Assembly: GCF_000026185.1 (NCBI RefSeq)
Contig: NC_010694.1
Coordinates: forward strand, 620,001 to 684,000
Reading direction: 5' to 3'
From: Erwinia tasmaniensis Et1/99
GTDB lineage: Bacteria; Pseudomonadota; Gammaproteobacteria; Enterobacterales; Enterobacteriaceae
Length of the DNA stretch: 64,000 nt
Shown here piece by piece: positions 8,263 to 16,343 of the stretch. Within the stretch, counting starts at the first letter, position 1. Each line of letters begins with the position of its first letter. The notes under the pieces were generated by a model. It searched no databases. It worked only from the letters and a program-made list of their open reading frames with translations, and was not told the origin of the DNA. The position numbers and the translations under genes are program-made.

Positions 8263-9291
8263 TTAATTGATTGCCGTTGTATAATTGTTCAGTTGATGAT
8301 TAAGTGGGTTTAATCTAACAGCATCCTCTAAATGGTCGGGGGCAAAGTGTGCATATCTCATGGTCATTTTAATATCGGTATGGCCAAGCACGCGCTGCAA
8401 GACCAGGATATTACCACCATTCATCATAAAATGACTGGCGAAAGTATGGCGCAAAACGTGGGTTAGTTGTCCAGCCGGTAATTCGATACCTGTTCTTTCC
8501 AGCGCAGACCTGAATGCGCCATAGCAGTCACTAAATAACCGACCCTTTTTATCATCAGGCAGAGATTCGTAAAGCTCTTTGCTGATGGGAACGGTGCGGT
8601 TTTTTCTGCCTTTGGTGTTGGTATAGGTAATTTTATATTTCGCAAGGTGGCTTTTTTTCAGGCTCTCAGCTTCAGACCATCGAGCTCCGGTGGCGAGACA
8701 GATCCTGACCACGGTTTCTAAATCTGGGTGGTCATGCCGCTTGCACTCGTCTAGCAGTAGTGCAATCTGGTCGTGGGTTAGCCAGGCCATTTCCATTTCT
8801 GCCGTACGGAAAGGGCGCATATTTTTTAGTGGATTTTCGCCTTTCCATTCCCCGAGGCGATTTAGCTCATTGAACACCGCGCGAAAGTAGGCCAGCTCAA
8901 GGTTAAGCGTGCGGGGCGAAACCTCCTTCACCCTATTTGAACGGGCATACTCACCCTTCAACCGTCTTTCCCGGTAGCGGGAAAACATCTGCGCATCGAA
9001 ATCGCGTGCGAGCGGTTCGCCCATGCAGCCAAAAGCGTGGTGCATTGCTTGCTGCCGTCTGATGCCATCTTTAAGGGTGATGCCATGTGCGCTATACCAC
9101 GCATCGACAAGCTCTTTTAGAGTGCGACGATCTTCTCTTTCTTCCTGCCACGGATTTTGGACAGTGAATTGTTCAAACGCCAGCGCTTCGCCTTTGGTTG
9201 CGAATTTTTTCCTGATGCGTTTGCCTTTTGCACCATTCGGATAAATTTCGCTTAACCAGCCTACGCCAGATGGATGTTTTCGAATCGCCAT
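8263..9291 (-). CDS. int: Phage tyrosine integrase
   Basis: The protein has 342 residues, typical for P2/186 integrases. It has an arm-binding start, a SAM-like core-binding domain, and a catalytic domain with the expected residues: Arg in ATGARWSEA, H-x-x-R in HVLRHTFASH, and the nucleophile Tyr in TMRYAHF after LGHTDIKM. It recombines attP with the tRNA-Ile2 attB. Its ATG overlaps the repressor stop (TAATG), so the two are probably translationally coupled, as in P2 where C and int share a transcript. apeA follows 14 bases downstream. Confidence 0.95.
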   Translation of the reverse strand: MAIRKHPSGVGWLSEIYPNGAKGKRIRKKFATKGEALAFEQFTVQNPWQEEREDRRTLKELVDAWYSAHGITLKDGIRRQQAMHHAFGCMGEPLARDFDAQMFSRYRERRLKGEYARSNRVKEVSPRTLNLELAYFRAVFNELNRLGEWKGENPLKNMRPFRTAEMEMAWLTHDQIALLLDECKRHDHPDLETVVRICLATGARWSEAESLKKSHLAKYKITYTNTKGRKNRTVPISKELYESLPDDKKGRLFSDCYGAFRSALERTGIELPAGQLTHVLRHTFASHFMMNGGNILVLQRVLGHTDIKMTMRYAHFAPDHLEDAVRLNPLNHQLNNYTTAIN

Positions 9292-9869
9292 TAATTAATC
9301 TCGCTATATATCCCTACCACGCGACCTAATAATCTGATGTCATCAAAATTGCACTCAAAGGGCACTTTGCCCCCTGCTACATGGAGTCTTCTACCGGGCA
9401 GGATGGTTAACTCACGAATGCTGTTTGCTGACTCAATATCGACCAGCCAAAGACCATCTGAATGTGGGGCTTCTTGATCAACGAAGTGCAGCTTCCCCTC
9501 TGCGCGAACAGCAATCCCTTTTGAAATCTGCTTATTCAAAATATTGGAGTCGATGCTCAATATGGAATTTTTATCGAGAATTCCATTATTAAGAGTGTAT
9601 AGGTCCATGTTTTTTGGATCTGTAATGGACGGGCTTCCTTCAAACTGCGGTCCTTCACCGGTGAGTATCCATCTCAAACTTGCACCTGTTTCAAGCGAAC
9701 AAAAAGCCGCGAGATCGTAGGAGATAGTGCCACGTGTGTAGCGGTTCTGCAGGGAGCTTGGGGACATTTCAAAGTGATTTGCGAGCTGTAATTTTTGAGT
9801 GAAACCATAAACAGAAATAATCCTGTCAAGGATAGTTAGAGGCTCAAGAGTGTTTTTTTGTATGCCCAT
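9291..9869 (-). CDS. cI: 186-type CI repressor
   Basis: The protein has 192 residues, the length of 186 CI. The N-terminal helix-turn-helix part (ILDRIISVYGFTQKLQLANHFEMS, followed by LQNRYTRGTISYDLAAFC) is close to 186 CI as I recall it. The C-terminal half would be the oligomerisation domain. There is no LexA-type Ala-Gly cleavage site, which fits a repressor removed by an antirepressor rather than by RecA. It keeps the lytic promoter off and is transcribed leftward from a promoter in the 9870-9998 control region, together with int and apeA. Confidence 0.88.
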   Translation of the reverse strand: MGIQKNTLEPLTILDRIISVYGFTQKLQLANHFEMSPSSLQNRYTRGTISYDLAAFCSLETGASLRWILTGEGPQFEGSPSITDPKNMDLYTLNNGILDKNSILSIDSNILNKQISKGIAVRAEGKLHFVDQEAPHSDGLWLVDIESANSIRELTILPGRRLHVAGGKVPFECNFDDIRLLGRVVGIYSEIN

Positions 9870-9998
9870 TAGTGTTTTCCATGTTGACCAATGCTCAAAA
9901 GTTAATTACATTGCTCACAAGTGAAGTTTGAATGTTGGCAAACATTGTGGAATGAGAGGCCAACATTGTTCAAAAAAGCAAATAGGGAATCATGCACC
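9870..9998. promoter_or_regulatory. Lysis-lysogeny control region between cI and apl
   Basis: This 129-base gap holds the divergent or face-to-face promoters for cI and apl. It shows repeated words that look like operators: ATGTTGAC at 9881, ATGTTGGC at 9932 and the inverse GCCAACAT at 9959. It also has two direct copies of TGCTCA-A-AAGT at 9892 and 9912, 20 bases apart. In 186, CI and Apl both bind between pR and pL, and Apl uses direct repeats. Which word belongs to which protein cannot be read from sequence alone. Confidence 0.6.
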
Positions 9999-10262
9999 AT
10001 GGCATCTGAAATCGCAATCATCAAAGTACCTGCGCCCATTGTCACCCTGCAGCTGTTTGCAGAGCTGGAAGGTGTTTCCGAGCGTACTGCATATCGCTGG
10101 ACAACTGGTGACAACCCTTGCGTGCCAATCGAACCGCGCAAAATCCGTAAGGGTTGTAAAAAAGCCGGTGGTCCTATCCGTATCTATTACGCACGTTGGA
10201 AAGAAGAACAAACGCGTAAAGCTCTGGGGCATTCACGTTTTCAACTTGTTATAGGCTCTTAA
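9999..10262 (+). CDS. apl: Apl-like excisionase and transcription regulator
   Basis: The protein has 87 residues from the ATG at 9999; upstream codons in the same frame lack a ribosome site. The helix-turn-helix reads LFAELEGVSERTAYRWTTGDNP, and the C-terminal part (GCKKAGGPIRIYYARWKEE) matches 186 Apl as I remember it. Apl acts as directionality factor for excision and tunes the two early promoters. It is the first gene of the rightward early operon and is followed by cII. Confidence 0.88.
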   Translation: MASEIAIIKVPAPIVTLQLFAELEGVSERTAYRWTTGDNPCVPIEPRKIRKGCKKAGGPIRIYYARWKEEQTRKALGHSRFQLVIGS

Positions 10263-10292
10263 TTCACTTTATGGCAAAAGTAAGGGTGTAAC

Positions 10293-10802
10293 ATGTTTGA
10301 TTATTGTGTTTCCAAACATCCGCATTTTGACGAAGCATGCCGGACTTTCGCACTGCGTCACAATATGGCGAAGCTGGCAGAACGCGCGGGAATGAACGTT
10401 CAGACGCTGCGCAATAAGCTGAACCCGGAGCAACCGCATCAGATTACGCCGTCGGAAATCTGGCTGCTTACCGATCTAACAGAGGACTCCACGCTGGTTG
10501 ACGGTTTTCTGGCTCAGATTCACTGCCTGCCATGCGTCCCGATGAACGAAGTAGCAAAAGAGAAGCTGCCGCATTACGTCATGAGCGCTACTGCTGAAAT
10601 CGGACGTGTTGCTGCCGGCGCCGTATCTGGTGATGTGAAAACCACCGCAGGCCGTCGCGATGTTATCAGCAGCATTAACTCTGTTACTCGTCTGATGGCG
10701 CTGGCTGCCGTTTCCATGCAGGCACGTTTGCAGTCTAACCCGGCGATGGCTAGCGCGGTCGATACCGTGACGGGTCTCGGCGCATCGTTCGGTCTGATCT
10801 GA
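10293..10802 (+). CDS. cII: CII-like activator of lysogeny establishment
   Basis: The protein has 169 residues, the size of 186 CII. The N-terminal region (MAKLAERAGMNVQTLRNKLNPEQPHQITPSEIW) is a helix-turn-helix of this family; the rest includes a stretch rich in small residues. In 186, CII switches on the establishment promoter for cI. It sits between apl and fil, as in 186, and its stop is 7 bases before the fil ATG. Confidence 0.88.
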   Translation: MFDYCVSKHPHFDEACRTFALRHNMAKLAERAGMNVQTLRNKLNPEQPHQITPSEIWLLTDLTEDSTLVDGFLAQIHCLPCVPMNEVAKEKLPHYVMSATAEIGRVAAGAVSGDVKTTAGRRDVISSINSVTRLMALAAVSMQARLQSNPAMASAVDTVTGLGASFGLI

Positions 10803-10809
10803 GGTGGTT

Positions 10810-11010
10810 ATGCTGACTAAAGAACCCTCCCTTGCATCACTTCTCGTAAAGCAAAGCCCTGCAATGCACTACGGTCACGGCTGGATCATGGGGAAAGATG
10901 ACAAGCGCTGGCATCCGTGCCCATCTCAGAATGAGTTGCTGGCTGGCCTGTCCACAACCAAACAGGGGAAATCATGGCTATTGAAGGCCCTACGGCAACT
11001 ATTCCATTAA
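10810..11010 (+). CDS. fil: Fil-like filamentation protein
   Basis: The protein has 66 residues, starting at the ATG at 10810 just after GAGGTGGTT. It resembles the 186 Fil protein (LLVKQSPAMHYGHGWIMGKDDKRWHPC), whose expression inhibits host cell division in 186-infected cells. It keeps the same place after cII. Its last 37 bases overlap the next gene, so expression is likely coupled. Confidence 0.75.
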   Translation: MLTKEPSLASLLVKQSPAMHYGHGWIMGKDDKRWHPCPSQNELLAGLSTTKQGKSWLLKALRQLFH

Positions 11011-11315
11011 GCCCCGGTGAACGCCTGGAGGGACTGAACCATATTGCAGAGTTGAGGGCTAAAGTGTTTGGTCTGGATATTGAGCCGGAGCTAGAAAGGT
11101 TTATTAAAGATATGCGCGCCCCACGCGACGTAAATCATAAACAGAATGAGCGGGCACTGGCAGCCATTTTTTATATGGCAAAAATTCCAGCAGAACGTCA
11201 CGGCGTCAATATTAGTGATCTGACGACTGACGAAAAGCGGGAGCTGATTAAAGCAATGAACCATTTTCGTGCAGTGGTGAGCTTATTTCCCAAACGGCTA
11301 ACCATGCCGAATTAA
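10974..11315 (+). CDS. DUF5347-type phage protein
   Basis: The protein has 113 residues with no signal or membrane segment. The segment DVNHKQNERALAAIFYMAKIPAERH fits a family found in the early operon of 186- and P2-like phages (DUF5347). Its function is not known. The ATG lies inside fil in another frame, with AGGGG just upstream. Confidence 0.7.
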   Translation: MAIEGPTATIPLSPGERLEGLNHIAELRAKVFGLDIEPELERFIKDMRAPRDVNHKQNERALAAIFYMAKIPAERHGVNISDLTTDEKRELIKAMNHFRAVVSLFPKRLTMPN

Positions 11316-11382
11316 TCCAAACAGAAATTTAATGGCGTAAACCCGCCGGGCTTTTTATTGCCCGAAATCAGGAGAGTCAATT

Positions 11383-11610
11383 ATGCGTAATACCGAAACC
11401 CGTAGTTTTAACACTGATAGCAATGCGCTGGCCGTATTGCTGACCGATGCCAAAAAAGAAGAACGCAAAGACCGCGCGCTCGCTGTTTCCATCCGTCTTG
11501 AGGCGCTGGCTATCCATATCACTAAAGTGGGGATGAGCGGTACCGAAGCCGCCGAACTACTACGCCGTGAAGCCACCCGCTTTGAGAACGAATCGCAGGA
11601 GCTTCACTAA
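11383..11610 (+). CDS. DUF2732-type phage protein
   Basis: The protein has 75 residues and is highly charged and helical (KKEERKDRALAVSIRLEALAIHI, then GTEAAELLRREATRFENES). It matches the DUF2732 family of P2/186-like phages, of unknown function. A good ribosome site (CAGGAG) precedes the ATG. Its stop overlaps the start of the zinc-finger gene by one base, so the two are coupled. Confidence 0.8.
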   Translation: MRNTETRSFNTDSNALAVLLTDAKKEERKDRALAVSIRLEALAIHITKVGMSGTEAAELLRREATRFENESQELH

Positions 11611-11906
11611 TGGCAGACTCAATGGATTTAGTGCAGCAGCGCGTTGCGGAAAATCTGGCGTGTGAACTCGCCAACATCATCCGCCGCCCGGTAATGCCAA
11701 GCGCGTTTTTCTGTGAATGCTGTGATGCCGCTATCCCTGAAGCGCGCCGCAAAGCGCTGGACGGGGTGACTCTGTGCGTGACCTGTCAGAGCATCGCGCC
11801 TATCCCTGAAGCGCGCCGCAAAGCGCTGGACGGCGTGACTCTGTGCGTGACCTGTCAGGGTATCGCCGAGCGTAAAAGTAAACACTACAAAGGTGCTGGG
11901 CTGTGA
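11610..11906 (+). CDS. TraR/DksA-type zinc-finger protein with internal duplication
   Basis: The protein has 98 residues, longer than the usual ~73. The family pattern is CECC, then IPEARRKALDGVTLCVTCQ, a four-cysteine zinc finger like DksA/TraR, which act on RNA polymerase. Here the 23-residue unit starting at IPEARRKAL occurs twice in tandem, so there is one CxxC followed by two CVTC halves. The 69-base unit is nearly identical in both copies (one difference near GGGGTG/GGCGTG and one near the end), which points to a recent duplication. Whether the extra half-finger disturbs zinc binding is unknown. It belongs to the early operon. Confidence 0.85.
   Translation: MADSMDLVQQRVAENLACELANIIRRPVMPSAFFCECCDAAIPEARRKALDGVTLCVTCQSIAPIPEARRKALDGVTLCVTCQGIAERKSKHYKGAGL
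11731..11868 (+). repeat. Tandem 69-bp duplication inside the zinc-finger gene
   Basis: Copies lie at 11731-11799 and 11800-11868. The period of 69 bases keeps the reading frame. The copies differ at only a few positions, including one synonymous GGG/GGC glycine codon. Confidence 0.95.
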
Positions 11907-12139
11907 AAACCATTCTGAAACGGGTGGGCAGCAAATCCGCCACGATGCCGGAGCGGGTTAAAAGCCTGTACCGCCGCTTTGATATCAATCACATAAACGC
12001 CAGGCGCAGTATTGGCGTGGCGGCGGGTGAAGGTAAGCGGGTAGCGGAAGTTATCGCGGTATCAACATCCACGGTTTGCACTGGCCATAATCCGTCCTGC
12101 ACGCCGCGCTGCAACGTGGTGGCCGGGGCGCGGCGGTGA
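11903..12139 (+). CDS. Small early phage protein, unknown function
   Basis: The protein has 78 residues from a GTG start that overlaps the end of the zinc-finger gene by four bases; its stop overlaps the start of gene A. It is basic ([26 protein letters not shown]) with three cysteines near the end ([15 protein letters not shown]). I do not recognise the family. Tight overlaps on both sides support that it is real. Confidence 0.6.
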   Translation: MKTILKRVGSKSATMPERVKSLYRRFDINHINARRSIGVAAGEGKRVAEVIAVSTSTVCTGHNPSCTPRCNVVAGARR

Positions 12140-14550
12140 GCGCAGGCAAGCCTGATTTAGCCCACGGGGATAACATAAAACCAGGCGGCACAGACGATGC
12201 CGCCTGGGCTTTTCCGTGGAACGCCCCAAAGAAAGCGATCAACCCCTATCTGGACAGGCCAGAGGTTAAACCATCCGCGCTTTCAGACCCGATCGCTCTT
12301 TTCGCCGCTGAAAATGAAGGGGCAAAGCAACGGCGCGCGGCACTGAGCGATGAGGCCTGGAACCGCTATTTCTACAATGAATCACGCGATCCCGTGCTGA
12401 AGGAGATGGAACAGGAGCGGCTGACGGGCCGCGCCAGACTGATCCATGAGCAGCACCGGTTCAACCCCGACCTGGTCATTATCGATAACGTGCGCGCTGA
12501 GCCCGCATTTATCAGCAAGCCGCTGATGCAGCGCATTGCGTATTTCCAGCAGCTGGACAGGCCCAAAGCCTGCTCACGCTATCTGCGCGACACCATCACC
12601 CCCTGCCTGCAACGACTGGAGCGCGTGCGTGACAGCCAGGCGTCGGCGTCTTTCCGCTTTATGGCCAGTCGTGATGGCCTGGACGGGCTGCTGGTGCTGG
12701 CGGAAATGAACCAGCACCAGGTCAAGCGCCTCGCGACCCTTGTTGGTGCGCATATGAGCCTCTGTCTGGAAGAGGCCGGCAGCGCGCTGTTTACCGCCGA
12801 TGAGGTGAAGCCGCAGGAGATCCGCAGGGTATGGGAGCGCGTGGCGGCTGAAGCGATGCGCCTTGACGTTATCCCGCCCGCCTTTGAAGCGCTGAGGCGC
12901 AAAAAGCGCCGCCGTAAGCCGGTGCCTTATGAACTTATTCCCGGTTCGCTGGCGCGCATGCTGTGCGCCGACTGGTGGTATCGCAAGCTGTGGCAGACGC
13001 GCTGCGAATGGCGCGAGGAGCAGCTGCGCGCCGTGTGCCTGGTCAGCAAAAAAGCATCGCCCTACGTCAGCTATGAGGCGGTGGTACACAAGCGCGAGCA
13101 GCGCCGCAAATCGCTGGCGTTTTTCCGCGCCCACGAGCTGGTGAGTGAAAACGGCGACACGCTGGACATGGAAGAGGTGGTGAACGCCAGCGCCAGCAAC
13201 CCGGCACACCGGCGCAATGAGATGATGGCCTGCGTGAAGGGGCTGGAGCTGATTGGCGAAATGCGCGGCGACTGCGCGGTATTTTATACCGTCACCTGCC
13301 CGTCGCGCTTTCACGCCACGCTGAGCAACGGCAGGCCAAACCCGACGTGGAGCAGCGCCACGGTGCGCGAGAGCAGCGATTACCTGGTCAATACCTTTGC
13401 CGCCTTCCGCAAGGCGATGCACCGGCGCGGGCTGCGCTGGTACGGGGTGCGCGTGGCCGAGCCGCATCACGACGGCACGGTACACTGGCACCTGCTGTGC
13501 TTTATGCGCAAAAAGGAGCGCCGCAGCATCAGCGCGCTGCTGCGCAAGTTTGCCATCCGGGAAGACCGGGCGGAGCTGGGTAACAACACCGGGCCGCGCT
13601 TCAAATCGGAACTGATTAACCCGCGTAAGGGCTCGCCAACCGGCTATATCGCCAAATACATCAGCAAGAACATTGACGGGCGCGGGCTGGCCGGGGAAAT
13701 CAGCAAAGAAACCGGCAAATCCCTGCGCGATAACGCGGAAAACGTCAACGCCTGGGCGTCGCTGCACCGCGTGCAGCAGTTTCGTTTCTTTGGTATTCCG
13801 GGGCGTCAGGCGTATCGTGAGTTGCGCCTGTTAGCCGGGCAGGCGGGCAGGGCGCAGGGTGATAAGAAAGCGGGCGCGCCGGTGCTGGACAATGCGCGGC
13901 TGGACGCGGTACTGGCGGCGGCGGACGTCGGCTGCTTTGCCACCTATATCATGAAGCAGGGCGGCGTACTGGTTCCGCGCAAAAATCACCTGATCCGCAC
14001 CGCCTACGCGCTGAACGACGAACCCGGCACCTACGGCGATCGCGGCATCCGCATTTACGGCATCTGGTCGCCGCTGGTGGCGGGGCGTATCTGCACCCAC
14101 GCGCTGAAGTGGAAAAAGGTGCGCAAGGCCGTTGACGTTCAGGAGGCGACGGCCGACCAGGGCGGTTCTGCCGCCCCTTGGACTCGTGGCAATAACTGTC
14201 CCCTTGTGGAAAATCTGAACAAATCAGGGGGTGAATTACCCGATATTAAAACCATGGATGAGAAGGAGCTGCAGGAATATCTCCACAACATGGGCCAGAA
14301 GGAACGGCGGGAGCTGACAGCCAGGTTAAGGCTGGTAAAACCGAAGCGGAAAAAAGCATATAAACAGACTATTTCGGATCATCAGCGTCTGCAGCTTGAG
14401 GCAGAACTGAGTTCCAGAGGGTTCGATGGTAGCGAGTCAGAGATTGACCTGCTTCTGCGCGGCGGCAGTATTCCGTCAGGTGCGGGGCTACGTATTTTTT
14501 ACCGCAACCACTGTCTACAGGAGGATGGCAAATGGCGTCAGTGGTACTGA
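12136..14550 (+). CDS. A: Replication initiation endonuclease (gpA)
   Basis: The protein has 804 residues; P2 A has about 760. It is a rolling-circle HUH endonuclease. The metal-binding motif is HWHLLCF at about residue 450, and the catalytic tyrosines are in [10 protein letters not shown] at about residues 504-508, with the two Tyr four apart as in P2 A. It nicks the phage origin, which in P2 lies within gene A itself, and stays bound to the 5' end. It starts at GTG overlapping the previous stop. It is the last large early gene; the SOS operon and cos follow. Confidence 0.95.
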   Translation: MSAGKPDLAHGDNIKPGGTDDAAWAFPWNAPKKAINPYLDRPEVKPSALSDPIALFAAENEGAKQRRAALSDEAWNRYFYNESRDPVLKEMEQERLTGRARLIHEQHRFNPDLVIIDNVRAEPAFISKPLMQRIAYFQQLDRPKACSRYLRDTITPCLQRLERVRDSQASASFRFMASRDGLDGLLVLAEMNQHQVKRLATLVGAHMSLCLEEAGSALFTADEVKPQEIRRVWERVAAEAMRLDVIPPAFEALRRKKRRRKPVPYELIPGSLARMLCADWWYRKLWQTRCEWREEQLRAVCLVSKKASPYVSYEAVVHKREQRRKSLAFFRAHELVSENGDTLDMEEVVNASASNPAHRRNEMMACVKGLELIGEMRGDCAVFYTVTCPSRFHATLSNGRPNPTWSSATVRESSDYLVNTFAAFRKAMHRRGLRWYGVRVAEPHHDGTVHWHLLCFMRKKERRSISALLRKFAIREDRAELGNNTGPRFKSELINPRKGSPTGYIAKYISKNIDGRGLAGEISKETGKSLRDNAENVNAWASLHRVQQFRFFGIPGRQAYRELRLLAGQAGRAQGDKKAGAPVLDNARLDAVLAAADVGCFATYIMKQGGVLVPRKNHLIRTAYALNDEPGTYGDRGIRIYGIWSPLVAGRICTHALKWKKVRKAVDVQEATADQGGSAAPWTRGNNCPLVENLNKSGGELPDIKTMDEKELQEYLHNMGQKERRELTARLRLVKPKRKKAYKQTISDHQRLQLEAELSSRGFDGSESEIDLLLRGGSIPSGAGLRIFYRNHCLQEDGKWRQWY

Positions 14551-14645
14551 TACCGCGGCTTTAACAATTATTGCTCTTATTGATCCGAATCAGAGCGATC
14601 CTAATTGACATATAAAAAATGTTTTACATTCACCAAACCCTAATA

Positions 14646-14665
14646 TACTGTATTTATATACAGTT
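14646..14665 (+). promoter_or_regulatory. LexA (SOS) box
   Basis: TACTGTATTTATATACAGTT matches the SOS box CTGT-N8-ACAG with a strongly AT-rich centre and the flanking TA..A preferred by LexA. It lies 33 bases before the start of the next gene. Coliphage 186 has a LexA-controlled promoter at the same place that drives its antirepressor operon. Confidence 0.92.
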
Positions 14666-14697
14666 ATTTTGTATCCGTAGTAGTGATAGGAGGGAAA

Positions 14698-14886
14698 ATG
14701 CAGGATTATTTTTTGGAGTCTTTGAAGCTCCAGCGCATTGATTTTTTTATCAAGCTTGTAGCGGCTAGTGAGTGTAGCGAAGAAGAAAAGCGGCTGGCTA
14801 TCCAGTGGGTGTCCGAACTGACCGACGAGCTGATGGCGAAAATCCGTAGCCATGAATACTGCCGGTCGATGGACGTAATTAGTTAA
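14698..14886 (+). CDS. SOS-controlled small phage protein
   Basis: The protein has 62 residues (starts MQDYFLESLKLQRIDFF) from the ATG at 14698, which has an excellent ribosome site (GATAGGAGGG). It is acidic and helical (ASECSEEEKRLAIQWVSELTDELM). It is the first gene after the LexA box. By position it belongs to the unit that in 186 makes the Tum antirepressor; whether this gene is part of that function is inference. Confidence 0.7.
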   Translation: MQDYFLESLKLQRIDFFIKLVAASECSEEEKRLAIQWVSELTDELMAKIRSHEYCRSMDVIS

Positions 14887-14898
14887 AGGGGAATCTGT

Positions 14899-15132
14899 AT
14901 GCGCATTGAAATAATGATCGATAAAGAGCAGAAGCTTAGCCAAGCTACACTGGACACCCTTGAATCCGAGCTTTACCGTAATTAGCGCCCTCTATATCCC
15001 AAAACAGCAATTCGTATCCGCAAGGGCAGCGCCAATGGCGTTGAGCTGAGCGGATTAAAACTGGATGAAGACAAAAAGCGAGTGATGGAAATTATGCAGC
15101 AGGTATGGGAGGACGACAGCTGGTTACATTAG
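14899..15132 (+). pseudogene. dinI: DinI-like gene with an in-frame amber stop
   Basis: The frame reads MRIEIMIDKEQKLSQATLDT, then ESELYRN, a TAG at 14983-14985, then RPLYPKTAIRIRKGSANGVEL to VWEDDSWLH. This is the full 77-residue DinI-like protein of 186-type phages with one codon (normally Leu, TTG) turned into amber. DinI proteins bind RecA filaments; in 186 a DinI-like sequence belongs to the SOS-induced operon. Unless an amber suppressor is present only a 28-residue fragment is made. Confidence 0.85.
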
Positions 15133-15552
15133 CGAACGTTGCGGACGATAAAACTGGTTTTTACCGTCGGCAAGGTTGAACAACGAGCCACGCGAGGCGT
15201 TAGTGCCGTTGTGCATGACTATGCCGCATGAAATCGCATGATCGTTTGAGGATCGTTTTTGCCCCGGCCCGTCATATATGGCGGGCTTTTGCTTATGTCA
15301 TGCACCTGCATGAAAACCACTGCACAAAGCGGGCAGGCGTGGCGGGGATACGAGCGCGCGCCATGACGTTCAGGCCATGACAATGCGGCCCAATTTCCGG
15401 CCCGCTGATGTGGGATCGGCTTTCGAGTGGCGCTGAGAAGGATAGGGCGGTACGCGTTGTAGGATGCGATACATGCGTGATACAGGGGGGGCTGGAGTTT
15501 CAAAGTCGTTGCGGTTAAAGTTTCATCATGCTTTTTATTGCGAGGTGTGGTG
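15133..15552. other. Non-coding packaging region around cos
   Basis: The 420 bases between the dinI-like gene and the cargo cassette hold no convincing ORF. They contain the cos site at 15336-15354, hairpin-forming repeats on its left (GCCCGTCATATATGGCGGGC at 15269-15288, a possible terminator for the SOS operon followed by TTTTG) and inverted words on its right, as expected of terminase-binding DNA. Confidence 0.7.
15336..15354 (+). other. cos: cos site (cohesive-end sequence)
   Basis: GGCGTGGCGGGGATACGAG resembles the 19-nt cohesive end of 186 (GGCGTGGCGGGGAAAGCAT) and of P2 (GGCGAGGCGGGGAAAGC), both recalled. It lies just where cos should be, between gene A and the leftward genes Q-P. The first 13 bases are identical to the 186 end; the last six differ. 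Confidence 0.8.
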
Positions 15553-16014
15553 ATGGATACAACCGAACAGCTTAACGGAACCTATTTTTACGGCGGCCTT
15601 TCGAATCTTAACGCCGGTGAGCTTTTTTACTGGATTATGGTTGATGTGACCGCAGAGCATTTTACGGGCGCGACAGCGGCAACAGGCAACGTTATCGCCG
15701 CTGCTGCTATTTATGCCGGTCGTAATAACGTCGCCGTGTCCGGCAAACTTGCAAACGCTACTCCTGGCACATCGTGGGCATCTATTCAGTCACGCAGGCT
15801 GTTGCAAAAATATAAACTGCCTTTCCCGCTGCCGACCATAGTTGGAAATCCGTTTAAAATGAAAATTATAATGACTAAAAAGCTAGGCACATTTGTTGGC
15901 AGAACAGTGCCAGTCATTGGCTGGGCTATAGTGGCGTCAGACGTAGCGATCATAGGCTGGAAGTCGGTTAACCGTTACAATACGATAGCCAGTGCGGAGG
16001 ATAAAATATGGTGA
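15553..16014 (+). CDS. Membrane protein of a phage cargo pair
   Basis: The protein has 153 residues from the ATG at 15553, preceded by GAGGTG. It has Gly/Ala-rich hydrophobic stretches (NVIAAAAIYAG at about residue 50 and FVGRTVPVIGWAIVASDVAIIGW near the end) and ends in DKIW. Related proteins occur in other P2/186-like prophages beside a DUF1493 gene, as here, where the next gene overlaps its stop. The function is not known. It lies between cos and Q, a place where P2-like phages carry extra genes. Confidence 0.65.
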   Translation: MDTTEQLNGTYFYGGLSNLNAGELFYWIMVDVTAEHFTGATAATGNVIAAAAIYAGRNNVAVSGKLANATPGTSWASIQSRRLLQKYKLPFPLPTIVGNPFKMKIIMTKKLGTFVGRTVPVIGWAIVASDVAIIGWKSVNRYNTIASAEDKIW

Positions 16015-16307
16015 TGGATGATAATGAAAAGGCAGTATTCGCACTTGTTGAAGAATATAACGGTCATTGGTTTTGGTTGCGTAAGCGCTTTCGGCTGACA
16101 CCTGCAACGGATCTGAATAAGGATTTCAGGATGGCACCGGAGGACGCCGCCGAGCTGCTGGAAACATTCGCGGACAGATTTTCTGTCGACCCGAAAGAAA
16201 TAAATTTCGGGCGTTATTTTCCGGCAGACAATGGCAAGGCGGAAAAGCCGCTGACCATCCAACTGTTAATTGATTCAGCCCGCGCCGGTCACTGGATTGA
16301 TAAATAA
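16008..16307 (+). CDS. DUF1493-family phage cargo protein
   Basis: The protein has 99 residues (ALVEEYNGHWFWLRKRFRL, then PEDAAELLETFADRFSVD), fitting DUF1493, a small family common in enterobacterial prophages and thought to resemble acyl-carrier-like folds. It overlaps the end of the membrane protein gene, so the two are co-expressed. GGAGG precedes its ATG. An intrinsic terminator follows. The pair could be a toxin-immunity or conversion unit, but no known motif shows this. Confidence 0.75.
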   Translation: MVMDDNEKAVFALVEEYNGHWFWLRKRFRLTPATDLNKDFRMAPEDAAELLETFADRFSVDPKEINFGRYFPADNGKAEKPLTIQLLIDSARAGHWIDK

Positions 16308-16308
16308 A

Positions 16309-16328
16309 AAAGCGCCCGCAGGCGCTTT
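16309..16328. terminator. Bidirectional intrinsic terminator
   Basis: AAAGCGCC-CGCA-GGCGCTTT forms an 8-bp stem with T-rich sequence on both strands (GTTTT to the right, AAAAA to the left). It ends both the rightward cargo pair and the leftward Q-P operon. Confidence 0.9.
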
Positions 16329-16343
16329 GTTTTCCACTGTATA

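Noticed and set aside
11338..11358. GC-rich hairpin followed by TTTTT, as a possible terminator
   Set aside because: The stem is short and its arms can pair in conflicting ways; early phage genes on both sides appear to form one operon.
12574..13767. Long open frame (397 codons) on the minus strand
   Set aside because: It lies fully opposite the replication gene A. Its product is a low-complexity Arg/Ala/Val-rich shadow typical of G+C-rich DNA.
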